Shown here piece after piece: positions 44,017 to 55,519 of a DNA stretch of 64,000 nt. Both the position numbers and the translations under genes were made by a program. The stretch spans positions 1 through 64,000 of the forward strand of contig NZ_RCUV01000009.1 in assembly GCF_003667545.1 (NCBI RefSeq), written 5' to 3'. Each line of letters opens with the position of its first letter. Within the stretch, counting starts at the first letter, position 1. The notes beneath the pieces are model-generated. The model was given only the letters and a program-made list of their open reading frames with translations. It searched no databases and was not told the origin of the DNA. The DNA is from Mycetocola manganoxydans. Lineage in GTDB: Bacteria; Actinomycetota; Actinomycetes; Actinomycetales; Microbacteriaceae.

Positions 44017-44486
44017 CAGCTGGCTCCCACGATGAACGGCCACGGCGCGAGAACGAGCGCTCCCATGACGAGCGCGATCATCCGACCGCGGAGGGATGGT
44101 GCTCCACGCGTCAACCAGAGAGTGGCCGCCGTCCACAGGGCGGGCGCGAGCACGGCGAGCCAGAGGCCGACCGTGAACATGAGCGAACCGACGATGTCGG
44201 CGGGCGCTCCGGTTGCTCTCTGCGCCGCGATGAGCCAGCCGATCGTGTACAGGAGGTAGACACCGGCGAGGATGCCGTGGGTCACGAGAGCGACGGAACT
44301 CATCTGTCCCGAGCGCTGGTCCTGGGGTGCCGTCGCAACACGTCCCGGCTTCCCGACGACTCTCCATCCGCTGGAGACGGTGCTCTCCGATGACGGTGCA
44401 GACCCGGCCGGACGCGACACCTGCGCGCCCGGTTCGGTGTCGCCCGCCCAAGTCAGTGCGTCATCGTCTGGGGAATCCGAACTCAT
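44016..44486 (-). CDS. Small membrane protein (DUF6264-like), pair with downstream gene
   Basis: A 156-residue protein with a polar, acidic and Pro/Ser-rich N-terminal part (about 1-65, including WRVVGKPGRV) and three or four C-terminal helices (SSVALVTHGILAGVYLLYTI, LMFTVGLWLAVLAPALWTAA, MIALVMGALVLAPWPFIV). It is similar in form to uncharacterised actinobacterial membrane proteins. The start at 44486 removes a 16-codon in-frame extension with no support. Function unknown. Confidence 0.72.
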   Translation of the reverse strand: MSSDSPDDDALTWAGDTEPGAQVSRPAGSAPSSESTVSSGWRVVGKPGRVATAPQDQRSGQMSSVALVTHGILAGVYLLYTIGWLIAAQRATGAPADIVGSLMFTVGLWLAVLAPALWTAATLWLTRGAPSLRGRMIALVMGALVLAPWPFIVGAS

Positions 44487-44518
44487 GCCTGTCAGCGTAC
44501 CCGCGATGCGATGGTCGA

Positions 44519-44578
44519 GATCGCAGTTGCGCACTCAAGAACCCGCCCGCGGGCGATCTTGGGCGCGCAACTGCGATC
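44519..44578. repeat. 60-bp inverted repeat, possible REP/MITE-like element
   Basis: Perfect 14-bp arms GATCGCAGTTGCGC and GCGCAACTGCGATC enclose inner complementary stretches (CAAGA/TCTTG) and a central GCCCGCGGGC palindrome. It lies 34 bp from the membrane-protein start and 16 bp from the ilvC terminator. It is too long and complex for a simple terminator and has no T-run. Confidence 0.75.
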
Positions 44579-44594
44579 GCACCGCGAACAAACG

Positions 44595-44629
44595 ACGAAC
44601 GGCTCCCGCCTCAGGCGGGAGCCGTTCGT
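44595..44629 (-). terminator. ilvC terminator
   Basis: Perfect 16-bp arms beginning ACGAACGGCTCCCGCC enclose a 3-base loop, followed on the minus strand by CGTTTGTT. It is 15 bp after the ilvC stop. Confidence 0.9.
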
Positions 44630-44643
44630 GATGGTGCTGGAGA

Positions 44644-46241
<1,598 letters not shown>

Positions 46242-46243
46242 TC

Positions 46244-48052
46244 TCAGGCCTCCTCATCGAACGACGGGCTGTGGTCCCGCGCGTACTGGACGTAACTGTT
46301 GCTGACCCCCTGCGGCACCATCGGCCACACCATCGCGTCGGCGCTCACGACGAAGTCGATGACCACCGGGCGGTCATTGGTCTCGAGGGCCAGCTGAATG
46401 GCCGCGTCGACCTCGTCGGCCGTCGTCACTCGGATGCCGAGGCATCCGTAGGCTTCAGCGAGCTTGAGGAAGTCCGGGATCCGGACGGTATCGTGCCCGG
46501 TGTTGAGGTCGGTGTTCGAGTACCGGCCGTCGTAGAACAGCGTCTGCCACTGACGGACCATGCCGAGCGACGAGTTGTTGATCACCGCGACCTTGATCGG
46601 GATCTTGTTGATCGCACACGTCGCCAGTTCCTGATTCGTCATCTGGAAGCAACCGTCGCCGTCGATCGCCCAGACCACGCGGTCCGGTTCTGCGACCTTC
46701 GCACCCATCGCCGCAGGAACGGCGTAACCCATGGTTCCCGCTCCCCCGGAGTTGAGCCAGGAATTCGGGCGCTCGTACTTGATGAACTGCGCCGCCCACA
46801 TCTGGTGCTGGCCGACGCCCGAGGCGTAAACGCCCTCCGGCCCGGTCAGCTCTCCGATGCGCTGGATGACGAACTGCGGGGCGAGAAGACCGTCCGTCGG
46901 CTCGGTGTAACCCAACGGGAACTCCTCGCGGAGCCCGTTAAGGTACGTCCACCAGGCTTCGGTGTCCGGCGTCGTCGTGGCGAGGGCTGAACCCAGCGCG
47001 ACGGTGAGGTCGGCGATGACGTCCTTGGCATCGCCGACGATGGGGACGTCTGCCGTGCGGATCTTCGAGATCTCCGCGGGGTCGACGTCGACATGCACGA
47101 TCTTGGCGTTCGGAGCGAACAGAGCGGTCTTGCCCGTCACCCGGTCGTCGAACCGGGCGCCGAGGGACACGATGAGATCGGACTCCTGCAGCGCGAGCAC
47201 CGCGGGGACCGTTCCGTGCATTCCGGGCATTCCGAGGTGCTGCTCGTGCGAGTCGGGGAATGCCCCGCGCGCCATGAGCGTCGTCACGACCGGCGCTCCG
47301 ATGAGTTCGGCGAGCTTGAGCAGCTCGTCGGAGGCGTGGGCACGGATGACGCCGCCACCGACGTAGAGAACGGGCTTTTTCGCGTCGACGAGCAACTGCG
47401 CTGCGGCCTGGATCTGCTTGCCGTGCGCTTTGGTGACCGGGCGGTATCCCGGCAGGTCGATCTTCGGAGGCCAGATGAACGGCGCTTCCTGCTGCTGGGC
47501 GTCTTTCGTGATGTCCACGAGCACCGGGCCCGGTCGCCCGGTCGAGGCGATGTGGTACGCGGCGGCGATTGTCGACGGGATGTCGTCGGCATCCGTCACG
47601 AGGAAGGAGTGCTTCGTGATCGGCATCGTAATTCCTACGATGTCCGCCTCCTGGAAGGCGTCCGTGCCCATGAGGTTCGAGAACACCTGTCCGGTGATGG
47701 CGAGGAGCGGGACAGAGTCCATGTGCGCGTCCATGATCGCGGTCACGAGGTTCGTCGCGCCCGGGCCTGAGGTCGCGATGGCGACGCCAACTTTTCCGGT
47801 GGATGCCGCGTAGCCCTCGGCCGCGTGGCCGGCACCCTGTTCATGGCGAACGAGGATATGGCGGATCTTGGAGGTATCCATCAGAGGGTCGTAGACGGGC
47901 AGGATCGCGCCGCCGGGCAGACCGAAGACGTCGGTGATACCGAGAAGCTCCAGCGTTCGGACGACTGCTTCGGCTCCGGAGATGGTGTCCGGGCCTGGCT
48001 GGGCGGCCTTGAGATCGGCGGGCGATATGGCGGTGCGTGGTTCCGCAGGCAT
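46244..48052 (-). CDS. ilvB: Acetolactate synthase large subunit
   Basis: The 602-residue ThDP enzyme has the catalytic Glu in [15 protein letters not shown], the central FAD domain ([16 protein letters not shown]), and the ThDP/Mg2+ motif [17 protein letters not shown] ending [12 protein letters not shown]. It condenses pyruvate with pyruvate or 2-oxobutyrate. Gene order ilvD, ilvB, ilvN, ilvC in the same direction with short gaps suggests one transcription unit. The 48-bp gap to ilvD shows no leader peptide or attenuator. Confidence 0.97.
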   Translation of the reverse strand: MPAEPRTAISPADLKAAQPGPDTISGAEAVVRTLELLGITDVFGLPGGAILPVYDPLMDTSKIRHILVRHEQGAGHAAEGYAASTGKVGVAIATSGPGATNLVTAIMDAHMDSVPLLAITGQVFSNLMGTDAFQEADIVGITMPITKHSFLVTDADDIPSTIAAAYHIASTGRPGPVLVDITKDAQQQEAPFIWPPKIDLPGYRPVTKAHGKQIQAAAQLLVDAKKPVLYVGGGVIRAHASDELLKLAELIGAPVVTTLMARGAFPDSHEQHLGMPGMHGTVPAVLALQESDLIVSLGARFDDRVTGKTALFAPNAKIVHVDVDPAEISKIRTADVPIVGDAKDVIADLTVALGSALATTTPDTEAWWTYLNGLREEFPLGYTEPTDGLLAPQFVIQRIGELTGPEGVYASGVGQHQMWAAQFIKYERPNSWLNSGGAGTMGYAVPAAMGAKVAEPDRVVWAIDGDGCFQMTNQELATCAINKIPIKVAVINNSSLGMVRQWQTLFYDGRYSNTDLNTGHDTVRIPDFLKLAEAYGCLGIRVTTADEVDAAIQLALETNDRPVVIDFVVSADAMVWPMVPQGVSNSYVQYARDHSPSFDEEA

Positions 48053-48100
48053 CGTATGGATTCCCTAATCGATGGTTGGATCTGAATGTTGGGCGCAGAA

Positions 48101-49795
48101 CTACCCCGTGATCGCGCCCTCCGCGGCGGAGTGCACGAGCTTGGCGTATTTTGCGAGAACTCCACGGGTGTAGCGCGGGGGAAGCGGTGCCCAGCCTTGA
48201 CGGCGGGCGGCCAACTCTTCTTCGTCGACAAGTAGGTCGAGCGACCGAGCTGCGATATCGACCCGTATCAGATCACCATCGCGCACGAAGGCGATGGGAC
48301 CTGCGTCCACGGCTTCGGGTGCTATGTGGCCGATGCAGAGGCCGGTTGTGCCGCCTGAGAATCGACCGTCCGTCAATAGTAGTACATCTTTTCCAAGCCC
48401 AGCGCCCTTGATGGCGGCGGTGATGGCGAGCATCTCACGCATGCCTGGGCCACCCTTCGGGCCCTCGTAGCGGATGACGATGACGTCGCCGGCTGAGATG
48501 GCTCCCTCGGTGAGGGCATCCATCGCGGCGCGTTCGCGTTCGAAGACGCGAGCGGGGCCTTCGAAGATGTCCGCGTCGAAACCGGCGGTCTTGACGACGG
48601 CACCCTCGGGGGCGAACGTTCCGTGGAGCACGGTGATGCCACCGGTCGCGTGGATGGGGTTGTCGAGGGTGCGGATGACCTCACCGTCGAGCGGCATCGG
48701 GTTGAGGTCTGCCAGGTTCTCGGCGACGGTCTTTCCCGTCACGGTCAGGCAATCTCCGTGGATCAGGCCGGCGTCGAGGAGCGCCTTCATGACGACGGGG
48801 ACGCCACCGTGACGGTCGACGTCGTTCATCACGTACTTACCGAAGGGCTTGAGGTCACCGATGTGCGGGACCTTGTCACCGATCCGGTTGAAGTCTTCGA
48901 GGGTCAGGTCGACTTCGGCTTCACGTGCGATGGCGAGCAGGTGGAGAACGACGTTGGTCGATCCACCGAACGCCATGGCGACCGCGATGGCGTTCTCGAA
49001 CGCCTTTTTCGTGAGGATGTCGCGGGCGGTGATTCCGAGGCGCAGCATGTTGACGACGGCCTCACCCGAGCGGTGCGCGAAGTAGTCGCGGCGGCGGTCA
49101 GCCGACGGTGGCGCTGCTGAACCGGGAAGGCTCATTCCGAGTGCTTCGGCGACGGATGCCATGGTGTTGGCAGTGTACATACCGCCACAAGCGCCCTCAC
49201 CGGGTGCAATTGCGCACTCGATGCGCTTGAGGTCTTCTTCGCTCATGGTGCCGGCCTTGCAAGCGCCGACGGCCTCGAACGAGTCGATGATCGTGACGTC
49301 CTTCTCGGTGCCGTCGCTGAGCTTGACCCAGCCGGGGGCGATCGATCCGGCATAGAGGAACACGCTCGCGAGATCGAGCCTGGCGGCCGCCATGAGCATG
49401 CCCGGCAGCGACTTGTCGCAACCGGCGAGGAGAACAGTGCCGTCGAGGCGCTCCGCCATGACAACGGTCTCGACCGAGTCGGCGATGACCTCGCGGGAGA
49501 CGAGCGAGAAGTGCATCCCCTCGTGACCCATCGAAATCCCGTCAGAGACGGAGATCGTTCCGAACTGGAGCGGGTAACCCCCGCCGGAGTGAACGCCTTC
49601 CTTGGCGCCCTGCGCGAGCCGGTCGAGCGACAGGTTGCACGGGGTGATCTCGTTCCAGCTCGATGCGATACCGATCTGGGGCTTGTCCCAGTCTTCGTCG
49701 CCCATGCCGACAGCGCGCAGCATCCCGCGCGAGGTCGTGGCTTCGATTCCGTCTGTGACTGCTCTACTGCGAGGTTTCAGGTCGATCTCTGACAT
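48101..49795 (-). CDS. ilvD: Dihydroxy-acid dehydratase
   Basis: A 564-residue Fe-S dehydratase. The cluster Cys residues lie in [18 protein letters not shown], a following Cys in [14 protein letters not shown], and [15 protein letters not shown]. The C-terminal [21 protein letters not shown] is the substrate end of the active site. It forms the 2-oxo acids for valine and isoleucine. TAGACT lies exactly six bases before the ATG, so the message may be leaderless, with ilvBNC downstream. Confidence 0.96.
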   Translation of the reverse strand: MSEIDLKPRSRAVTDGIEATTSRGMLRAVGMGDEDWDKPQIGIASSWNEITPCNLSLDRLAQGAKEGVHSGGGYPLQFGTISVSDGISMGHEGMHFSLVSREVIADSVETVVMAERLDGTVLLAGCDKSLPGMLMAAARLDLASVFLYAGSIAPGWVKLSDGTEKDVTIIDSFEAVGACKAGTMSEEDLKRIECAIAPGEGACGGMYTANTMASVAEALGMSLPGSAAPPSADRRRDYFAHRSGEAVVNMLRLGITARDILTKKAFENAIAVAMAFGGSTNVVLHLLAIAREAEVDLTLEDFNRIGDKVPHIGDLKPFGKYVMNDVDRHGGVPVVMKALLDAGLIHGDCLTVTGKTVAENLADLNPMPLDGEVIRTLDNPIHATGGITVLHGTFAPEGAVVKTAGFDADIFEGPARVFERERAAMDALTEGAISAGDVIVIRYEGPKGGPGMREMLAITAAIKGAGLGKDVLLLTDGRFSGGTTGLCIGHIAPEAVDAGPIAFVRDGDLIRVDIAARSLDLLVDEEELAARRQGWAPLPPRYTRGVLAKYAKLVHSAAEGAITG

Positions 49796-49830
49796 GTACC
49801 GAGTCTAGAACCTCGAGCATGCTCCGGATT

Positions 49831-50613
49831 TCATCGACCGGTCGCCGCGCGCAGGGTCGCGAGCCGATCGAGGACCCGGGCCACCTCTTCCGGACCGCTG
49901 ACCCGGTACGGCGCCATCGTCGGGCCCTCACCGCTCTTCAGCGGAAGGTCGCCCTCGCCGAGCACGGCGAATGCGTCCTCGTCCGTTACGTCATCACCGG
50001 CATAGAGCACAGCCGTCGCACCGGTGTAGTCCCGCAGGTGGTCGATCCCGTCACCTTTGGTCGCGCTGAGAACCGAGAACTCGAGGACGTTCTTGCCGTC
50101 GCGCACCGTGGCATCCGGGGCGACATCTGCAATGATCCGGCGCGCGTCGTTCTCGGCGCGGAAGACGGCGTCGGCGTCGAGGCCGCGCGTGTGGACGGCG
50201 AAACCGGCGGGTTTACGTTCGATCTTGGCACCCGGGTGTTCGTCGGGAAATCCGGCGAATGCGCGGGCGAGAGCGGTCACCCGTTCGCTGTCCTCGGCGT
50301 CCAGCGGCGGGTGGGCGTCGACACCGTCGAACCGGTATTCGGCGCCGTGCGAACCCACGAGCAGCACGCCCTGCTGGGCGTCGGTCGCGAGTTGAAGGCT
50401 GTCGACGGCGCGCCCGGAGACGTACGCGACAGTGGTGTGCGACACCTCGAGCAGCCGATCGACGGCGAGACGAGCCTCGGGTAGCGCGCGGGCGTCTTCG
50501 GGGCGGTCGACGAACGGAGCCAGCGTGCCGTCGAAATCCAGGGCGACGAGCAGGTGCTCCGTTTCGGCGAGCCGCGCGAGTGCTGTGTCGAGGCCGGGGT
50601 CGAGCGCGCTCAC
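49831..50613 (-). CDS. otsB: Trehalose-6-phosphate phosphatase
   Basis: A 260-residue HAD-type phosphatase with nucleophile motif [32 protein letters not shown], the conserved Lys region in [14 protein letters not shown], and [18 protein letters not shown] for metal binding. It removes phosphate from trehalose 6-phosphate. The GTG at 50613 overlaps the otsA stop (GTGA); upstream codons in frame overlap otsA. Confidence 0.94.
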   Translation of the reverse strand: MSALDPGLDTALARLAETEHLLVALDFDGTLAPFVDRPEDARALPEARLAVDRLLEVSHTTVAYVSGRAVDSLQLATDAQQGVLLVGSHGAEYRFDGVDAHPPLDAEDSERVTALARAFAGFPDEHPGAKIERKPAGFAVHTRGLDADAVFRAENDARRIIADVAPDATVRDGKNVLEFSVLSATKGDGIDHLRDYTGATAVLYAGDDVTDEDAFAVLGEGDLPLKSGEGPTMAPYRVSGPEEVARVLDRLATLRAATGR

Positions 50614-52115
50614 TTGCGGCCGTCCGGGTGCTCGTGCGACACCGGGTGCGCCGTCGTCGCGCCCGCGAGTTCCTCGAGGAAGACGCGAGACCATTTCACG
50701 ACGTCGTTCTCGAGAACGCGCTTGCGGAGTGCTCGCATCCGACGGCGCTTCTCGGACTCGGGCATCCCGATCGCCTGCATGATCGCATCCTTCACACCCT
50801 CGATGTCGTGCGGATTGATGAGGAGCGCCTGACGCAGATCGTCGGATGCCCCCGCGAATTCGCTGAGGATGAGGACACCCCCGAGATCAGCCCGGGTGGC
50901 GACGTATTCCTTGGCGACAAGGTTCATCCCGTCGCGGAGTGCGGTGACCAGCATGACGTCCGCTGCAAGGTACAGCGCGACCATCTCTTCGCGCGGGTAG
51001 CCCTGATGGAGATAGCTGATGGCGGTGTGGCCGATCGACCCGTAATCACCGTTGATCCGTCCGACCGTCAGCTCGATCTCGTCGCGGAGCTGCATGTAGC
51101 TGGCGACACGTTCGCGGCTGGGGCTCGCGACCTGGACGAGCGTCACGTCCTCGACGCTGACTTTGTCCTCAGCGAGGAGTTCGCCGAAAGCCTTGAGCCG
51201 GTGTCCGATTCCCTTGGTATAGTCGAGCCGGTCGACCCCGAGCATGATCGTTTTCGGGTTGCCCAGTTCTTCGCGGATCTGTTTCGCCCGAGCCTGGACC
51301 GACGGGTCCTTCGCGAGTTCGACGTAGCTTGTCGCATCGATCGAAATCGGGAATGCTCTGGCGATCACGCGGCGGACGGGTGCGCCTCGCACGTGCGACC
51401 GGTCGCCGGTCGTCGCATCGGATGAGTCGCCAACGGGAACCCAGACGCGGGACCCCTTCGTCTCGTACCCGAACAGACGGCGTACTGCGCGCGTGAAGTT
51501 GCCGGCGTCGGCGACCCTCTGGAATCCGATGACGTCTGCGCCGAGCAGCCCGGAGATGATCTGCTGCCGCCACGGCAGCTGGGAGAAGATGCCGTATGCG
51601 GGGAATGGAATGTGGTTGAAGAACCCGATGGTGAGGTCGGGGCGGGATTCCCGGAGCATCCCCGGCACGAGCTGCAGTTGGTAGTCATGAACCCAGACCG
51701 TTGCTCCGTGGTCCGATACCCGGGCAGCGGCGTCGGCAAAACGTCGGTTGACGTCGACGTAGGTCTCCCACCATTCGCGGTGATAGGTCGGCTGCGCGAT
51801 GACGTCGTGGTACAGCGGCCACAGGGTGTCGTTCGAGAAGCCCTCGTAGTAGAACTCGATCTCTTGTTCGTTCAGCGCGATCGGCACCATGCGGATGCCC
51901 TCGTGCTCGAACGGCTCAACCTCGACGTCTGGAGCCCCCGGCCAGCCGATCCATGCTCCGTCGGATGCTTTCATGAGCGGTTCGAGGGCGGCGACGAGGC
52001 CGCCCGGTGACATCCGCCAGCCGGTCGATCCGTCGGGCTGGGTGACACTGTCAACGGGAAGGCGGTTGGCGACGACGACGAAATCGTACGTCTCGCCAGC
52101 GCTGGGTGTCGTCAC
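50610..52115 (-). CDS. otsA: Trehalose-6-phosphate synthase
   Basis: This 501-residue GT20 enzyme has [11 protein letters not shown] at the N-terminus, the glucose-6-phosphate loop [64 protein letters not shown] and [14 protein letters not shown]. It makes trehalose 6-phosphate from UDP-glucose or similar. The GTG at 52115 is chosen because GAGGGAG lies seven bases upstream and the family starts just before this strand; the frame is open for a further 123 codons. Operon with otsB. Confidence 0.95.
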   Translation of the reverse strand: MTTPSAGETYDFVVVANRLPVDSVTQPDGSTGWRMSPGGLVAALEPLMKASDGAWIGWPGAPDVEVEPFEHEGIRMVPIALNEQEIEFYYEGFSNDTLWPLYHDVIAQPTYHREWWETYVDVNRRFADAAARVSDHGATVWVHDYQLQLVPGMLRESRPDLTIGFFNHIPFPAYGIFSQLPWRQQIISGLLGADVIGFQRVADAGNFTRAVRRLFGYETKGSRVWVPVGDSSDATTGDRSHVRGAPVRRVIARAFPISIDATSYVELAKDPSVQARAKQIREELGNPKTIMLGVDRLDYTKGIGHRLKAFGELLAEDKVSVEDVTLVQVASPSRERVASYMQLRDEIELTVGRINGDYGSIGHTAISYLHQGYPREEMVALYLAADVMLVTALRDGMNLVAKEYVATRADLGGVLILSEFAGASDDLRQALLINPHDIEGVKDAIMQAIGMPESEKRRRMRALRKRVLENDVVKWSRVFLEELAGATTAHPVSHEHPDGRK

Positions 52116-52268
52116 GGTTGAGCTCCCTCGGCCACGGTTGATCGGCGCCTCACAGGCTATCAGCCAGCTCCCGCGCCTTACCGGGGTCAGGCGATTGTGG
52201 TAAGCAGGAGCCCGCAGCAACTCGGACGCCCTGTGCCGATAGCGTCGATCTCTCGAAAGGTGCACCAC

Positions 52269-52460
52269 ATGCGCAAGTACGTTCTGAACTTCACCGTTAT
52301 CAGTGCCATCGCCGGTGCGTTCACACTCATTCGGACCAGCAAGGCCGCACCCCGCGACTGGCGACTCGCGTTGCTCTGGATCGGCTGGCTTGTCACGGTC
52401 GCAAACGCCGTCGCACAGGCTTCCGAACAGGCCGAGCAAAAGAAGAAACTTCCCCGCTGA
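52269..52460 (+). CDS. Small hypothetical protein, probable membrane association
   Basis: A 63-residue protein with two hydrophobic stretches (about 4-20 and 31-48) and a charged tail rich in Glu, Gln and Lys. AAAGG lies eight bases before the ATG, supporting translation. I do not recognise the family. It is transcribed divergently from otsA and followed by another hypothetical gene. Confidence 0.65.
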   Translation: MRKYVLNFTVISAIAGAFTLIRTSKAAPRDWRLALLWIGWLVTVANAVAQASEQAEQKKKLPR

Positions 52461-52571
52461 GAAATCACCCGTTTGCCGCGCCATCGTGCGCCTGTCGGCG
52501 TGTCAACGCCCCCGTCTCGGGGCCAGTGCGCCACACTGGAGCAACGTCACCAGTAGCAGGGAGCTCCGGAC

Positions 52572-53117
52572 ATGTTTGGTCGCCGCCGTCACCGCGCACC
52601 GGTCATCGTTGCCCCACCGGCACCGGTACCGGCGCCAGGAATCGAGCTCTCCGAGGAGCAGCTCTTCGAAAAGGTTCGCGCCAGACTTGATGCCCACATG
52701 GGCTCGACAGGTGACTGGACTCTCGTGCGCCGGAGCAACACAGACACCGACACGTTCTTCCACGAGATGGCTGCCTTCTCGCTGGCACGCCAGATCACGT
52801 CAGCGATCGTCGGGGCGCCGGTAGCCGCACGCGACACCGCTGAGACGGCACCGGATGTCGCTCCGACCATCACCGTGCAGGCTGTCGCCGCGACCGCTTC
52901 AGGAACCGCTGTCGACGTCGCCCCGGAATCATGGGTCGCACCCGCTGCGGATTCCTCCGCGACGGCCGCCACAGCCGAACACATCATGTTCGAGCTGAAC
53001 ACCGTTGCCGTCTGGGCTGATCCTCAGCGTCACGATCCCTCCCACGTCGACCAGGAGATGGTGACGCCGTCCCGCTCAGCCTCGAAGAGGCGCTGGAACG
53101 GAACGCGGGTTTCCTGA
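52572..53117 (+). CDS. Hypothetical protein, Ala/Pro/Thr-rich middle
   Basis: A 181-residue protein with a short basic start (MFGRRRHR), a Pro-rich stretch (residues 10-23), a helical acidic section (about 25-80) and an Ala/Thr/Val-rich middle of low complexity (about 85-140). AGGGAG precedes the start. Codon use is like the neighbours. It has no signal peptide or TM helix and I recognise no domain. It converges with the G6PDH-like gene, six bases away. Confidence 0.6.
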   Translation: MFGRRRHRAPVIVAPPAPVPAPGIELSEEQLFEKVRARLDAHMGSTGDWTLVRRSNTDTDTFFHEMAAFSLARQITSAIVGAPVAARDTAETAPDVAPTITVQAVAATASGTAVDVAPESWVAPAADSSATAATAEHIMFELNTVAVWADPQRHDPSHVDQEMVTPSRSASKRRWNGTRVS

Positions 53118-53122
53118 CCGAA

Positions 53123-54523
53123 TCAGCCCTCGCGTTCCTGGGGCAGAACTCCGATCGGCTCCCAGCCGTCCGGTCCGGGAGAACCCGCGGCGTACTCGTC
53201 GAGAGCGACATCGTTCGCGCGCCAGGCGGCGAGGATCGGTTCGACGATCCGCCAGCTCTGCTCAGCGGTGTCGCCGCGGACGGACAGGGCCGGGTCGTCG
53301 TCGAGAATTCCCTCGAGCACTTCGCCGTACGCGCTGAACTGGCCGGGACCGAAATCCGCCTCAAAAGTCGTGCGCTCGAGGTCATGCGGATCCGCCGGAC
53401 CGTTGATGTTGATTGACAGCGACATCTTGTCCGGGGCGAGGAAGAGGCGCAGAACAGTCGGGCCGGTCTTACCCTCAAAGCCGATGGGGATGTGGTTCGC
53501 GGGCTTGAACCGCACCACGATCTCGCGACGGCGCGCGGCGAGCGCCTTACCCGAGCGCAGCGTGAAGGGAACGCCTGCCCAGCGCCAGTTGTTCACTTCG
53601 AGGGTGACTTCGGCGAGGGTCTCGGTTTGCCGGTCCGGGTGGACACCCTCTTCGTCGACGTACGACGGGTAGGCGCGATCGTCGACACTGCCGGCGGTGT
53701 ATCGAGCGCGGGAGCTCGACGCGACCGGGTCGCCCGCCCATGGCCGGGTGGCGCGAAGGACGAGGCCCTTGGCATCGCGGAGGTCCGCCGCGTCGAGTGT
53801 CGCCGGTGGCTCCATCGCGAAGACCGCGAGCACCTGCAGGAGGTGGCTCTGGATCATGTCGACGAGCGCGCCGGCTCTGTCGTAGTACCCGGCCCTGCCT
53901 TCGAGACCGAGCTGCTCGTCGTAGACGATGTCGACGCGTTCGATGTGTTCGGCATTCCACAGAGGTTCGAAGATCCGGTTCGCGAAACGGAAGCCCAGGA
54001 GATTGAAGACGGTCGACCGACCGAGGAAGTGGTCGACGCGGTGGACGCGGTTCTCCGGAACCAAGCGAGCGAGCTGCGCGTTGAGAGCTGCCGCACTGCC
54101 GCTGTCCGTCCCGAATGGCTTCTCGAGCGCGAAAACCGTTCCTTCAGGCAGTTCGACCTCTTCCAATGCTGCGCACGCTTGCACAGTGACAGCGGGAGGA
54201 AGGGCGAAGTACAGCGCCGGCGTCCCCTCCGTCGCGCTTAGGAGCTCGGCGAGAGCTGCGGTGTCGGTGACATCGGCGCGACGGAACGTCGTGCTCGTCA
54301 GCAGCGCCTCGACGGCGGGACCCGCCGCCTCCACCGTCGCGAAGGAGGTCGTCACGATCGCGCGCCAGGCGGCATCCGTCAGTTCCTCCACTCCGACCCC
54401 CACGAGCCGCACGCGTCTCTCACTTTGGCTGGTGAGGAGCTGGCCGAGCGCCGGGAGAAGAAGCCTCGCGGAGAGGTCGCCTCCACCGCCGAGCAGGAAC
54501 AGGGTCGTCGTAGGCGGCGTCAT
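53123..54523 (-). CDS. zwf: Glucose-6-phosphate dehydrogenase-like protein
   Basis: The 466-residue protein has the NADP site as LLGGGGDLSARLLLPALGQL, FALEKPFGTDSGSAAALN, and the substrate motif HRVDHFLGRSTVFNLLGFRF where typical Zwf has RIDHYLGKE. It is somewhat shorter than standard Zwf (about 490-515), and no opcA, tal or pgl gene adjoins it. It may therefore be a second, divergent G6PDH. It would oxidise glucose 6-phosphate to the lactone with NAD(P)+. Confidence 0.88.
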   Translation of the reverse strand: MTPPTTTLFLLGGGGDLSARLLLPALGQLLTSQSERRVRLVGVGVEELTDAAWRAIVTTSFATVEAAGPAVEALLTSTTFRRADVTDTAALAELLSATEGTPALYFALPPAVTVQACAALEEVELPEGTVFALEKPFGTDSGSAAALNAQLARLVPENRVHRVDHFLGRSTVFNLLGFRFANRIFEPLWNAEHIERVDIVYDEQLGLEGRAGYYDRAGALVDMIQSHLLQVLAVFAMEPPATLDAADLRDAKGLVLRATRPWAGDPVASSSRARYTAGSVDDRAYPSYVDEEGVHPDRQTETLAEVTLEVNNWRWAGVPFTLRSGKALAARRREIVVRFKPANHIPIGFEGKTGPTVLRLFLAPDKMSLSININGPADPHDLERTTFEADFGPGQFSAYGEVLEGILDDDPALSVRGDTAEQSWRIVEPILAAWRANDVALDEYAAGSPGPDGWEPIGVLPQEREG

Positions 54524-54548
54524 GCTCCGACACTACGCCAGGGCCTCC

Positions 54549-55034
54549 TCAGCTCCCGGAATGACGCCCGGCGGTTGACTCGAGAGCAGCAATCAGGGAT
54601 TGTGCGTCGTACGGGCCGGTGTGCCGAACGCCGTTCACGAAGAATGTCGGAACCGCGGTGATGTCCATCGCCTCGGCATCGAGCATGTCGTCGCGTACGC
54701 GGCCAGCGACCGCCGCTGACCGGAGGTCCGACTGGAACTGCTCGACGTCGAGGCCGAGTTCCTGGGCGCGACGGATGATGTGCGACGGGAGCTGGTTCTC
54801 CTGGTCGGCGAAGAGGCTGCGTTCGAACTCGAAGAACCTGCCGTGCAGCGATGCAGCTTCGGAGGCTTCCGCTGCCGCGAGCGCGTTGGGGTGAAAGCGG
54901 GTCAGCGGAGCGTGACGCCAGACGTAGCGCAGGCGGTCGCCGAGCTCCCGGTGTACTTCGTCAACGGATCCCGTTGCCTTGCGCGGATGTGCTCTTTTAT
55001 AGCCCCGCCATCGCGTGAACGCAACGAGCGTCAT
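54549..55034 (-). pseudogene. Truncated DsbA-like thioredoxin-fold protein lacking its CxxC
   Basis: From about 54977 to the stop, the frame matches the C-terminal part of DsbA/NhaA-associated thioredoxin domains: LRYVWRHAPLTRFHPNALAA, FFEFERSLFADQENQLP and the cis-Pro segment ITAVPTFFVNGVRHTG. The part that should carry FECPYC is absent, replaced by an unrelated 23-residue start (FTRWRGYKRAHPRK). Without the active-site cysteines it cannot act as an oxidoreductase. It is more likely a 5'-truncated remnant than a working gene. Confidence 0.7.
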
Positions 55035-55155
55035 CTCTTGACGCAATCGGCACAGGAGATTGCACGGTTTACAGGATGCTTTCGCTCGTTTCGTCCTGAT
55101 AATCGTGCGATCTCCTGCAATGCCGACGACGCGATCTTCGCGTGGGCCGTCGGCA

Positions 55156-55503
55156 CTACCCCTCGTTCACGTCGAGTGCCTCCAAAGCGCTCAAGGCATC
55201 CTGCGCTCGCGCGAGACGGTCGGGTTCGTTCTCCTCCCACCAGTACGCTCCGCGTTCGCCGAGCCCGTTCTTGGCCAGGCCGACACGCTCTCGAGCTGCG
55301 GCCACAGCTCGGTCGTCCCCGGCCTGCTTCGCCCTGCGGACACCGGATCGCCCCCGACCGAGATGCGACTTCAGCTGCTCGACGACGTCGGGCAGGAGTG
55401 ATGGATCGGTTCGCCGCCACCGACGACCGTTGATCACGAGCCAGCGTTCATCGTCCTCGGGCGTCGATCCGGCGCGAGGACCACTCACATCGTCGGAGAA
55501 CAT
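55156..55503 (-). CDS. Conserved hypothetical protein
   Basis: A 115-residue soluble protein containing DERWLVINGRRWRRTDPSL and an Arg/Ala-rich helical part ending LGERGAYWWEENEPDR. This WVIxGRRWRxxDP...LGERGxxWW pattern is frequent in actinobacterial proteins often misnamed as transport-related; the function is unknown. The start is preceded by GTAGAGTCGAGCC, possibly leaderless. It is adjacent to the alpha/beta hydrolase gene on the same strand. Confidence 0.78.
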   Translation of the reverse strand: MFSDDVSGPRAGSTPEDDERWLVINGRRWRRTDPSLLPDVVEQLKSHLGRGRSGVRRAKQAGDDRAVAAARERVGLAKNGLGERGAYWWEENEPDRLARAQDALSALEALDVNEG

Positions 55504-55519
55504 GGCTCGACTCTACGAC

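Noticed and set aside
48053-48100. Possible branched-chain leader peptide or attenuator before ilvB
   Set aside because: The gap is only 48 bp after ilvD, with no Leu/Val/Ile-rich short frame and no terminator hairpin.
52116-52484. N-terminal extension of otsA
   Set aside because: It runs over the divergent small gene, has no homology-like features, and the GTG at 52115 has a good ribosome-binding site.
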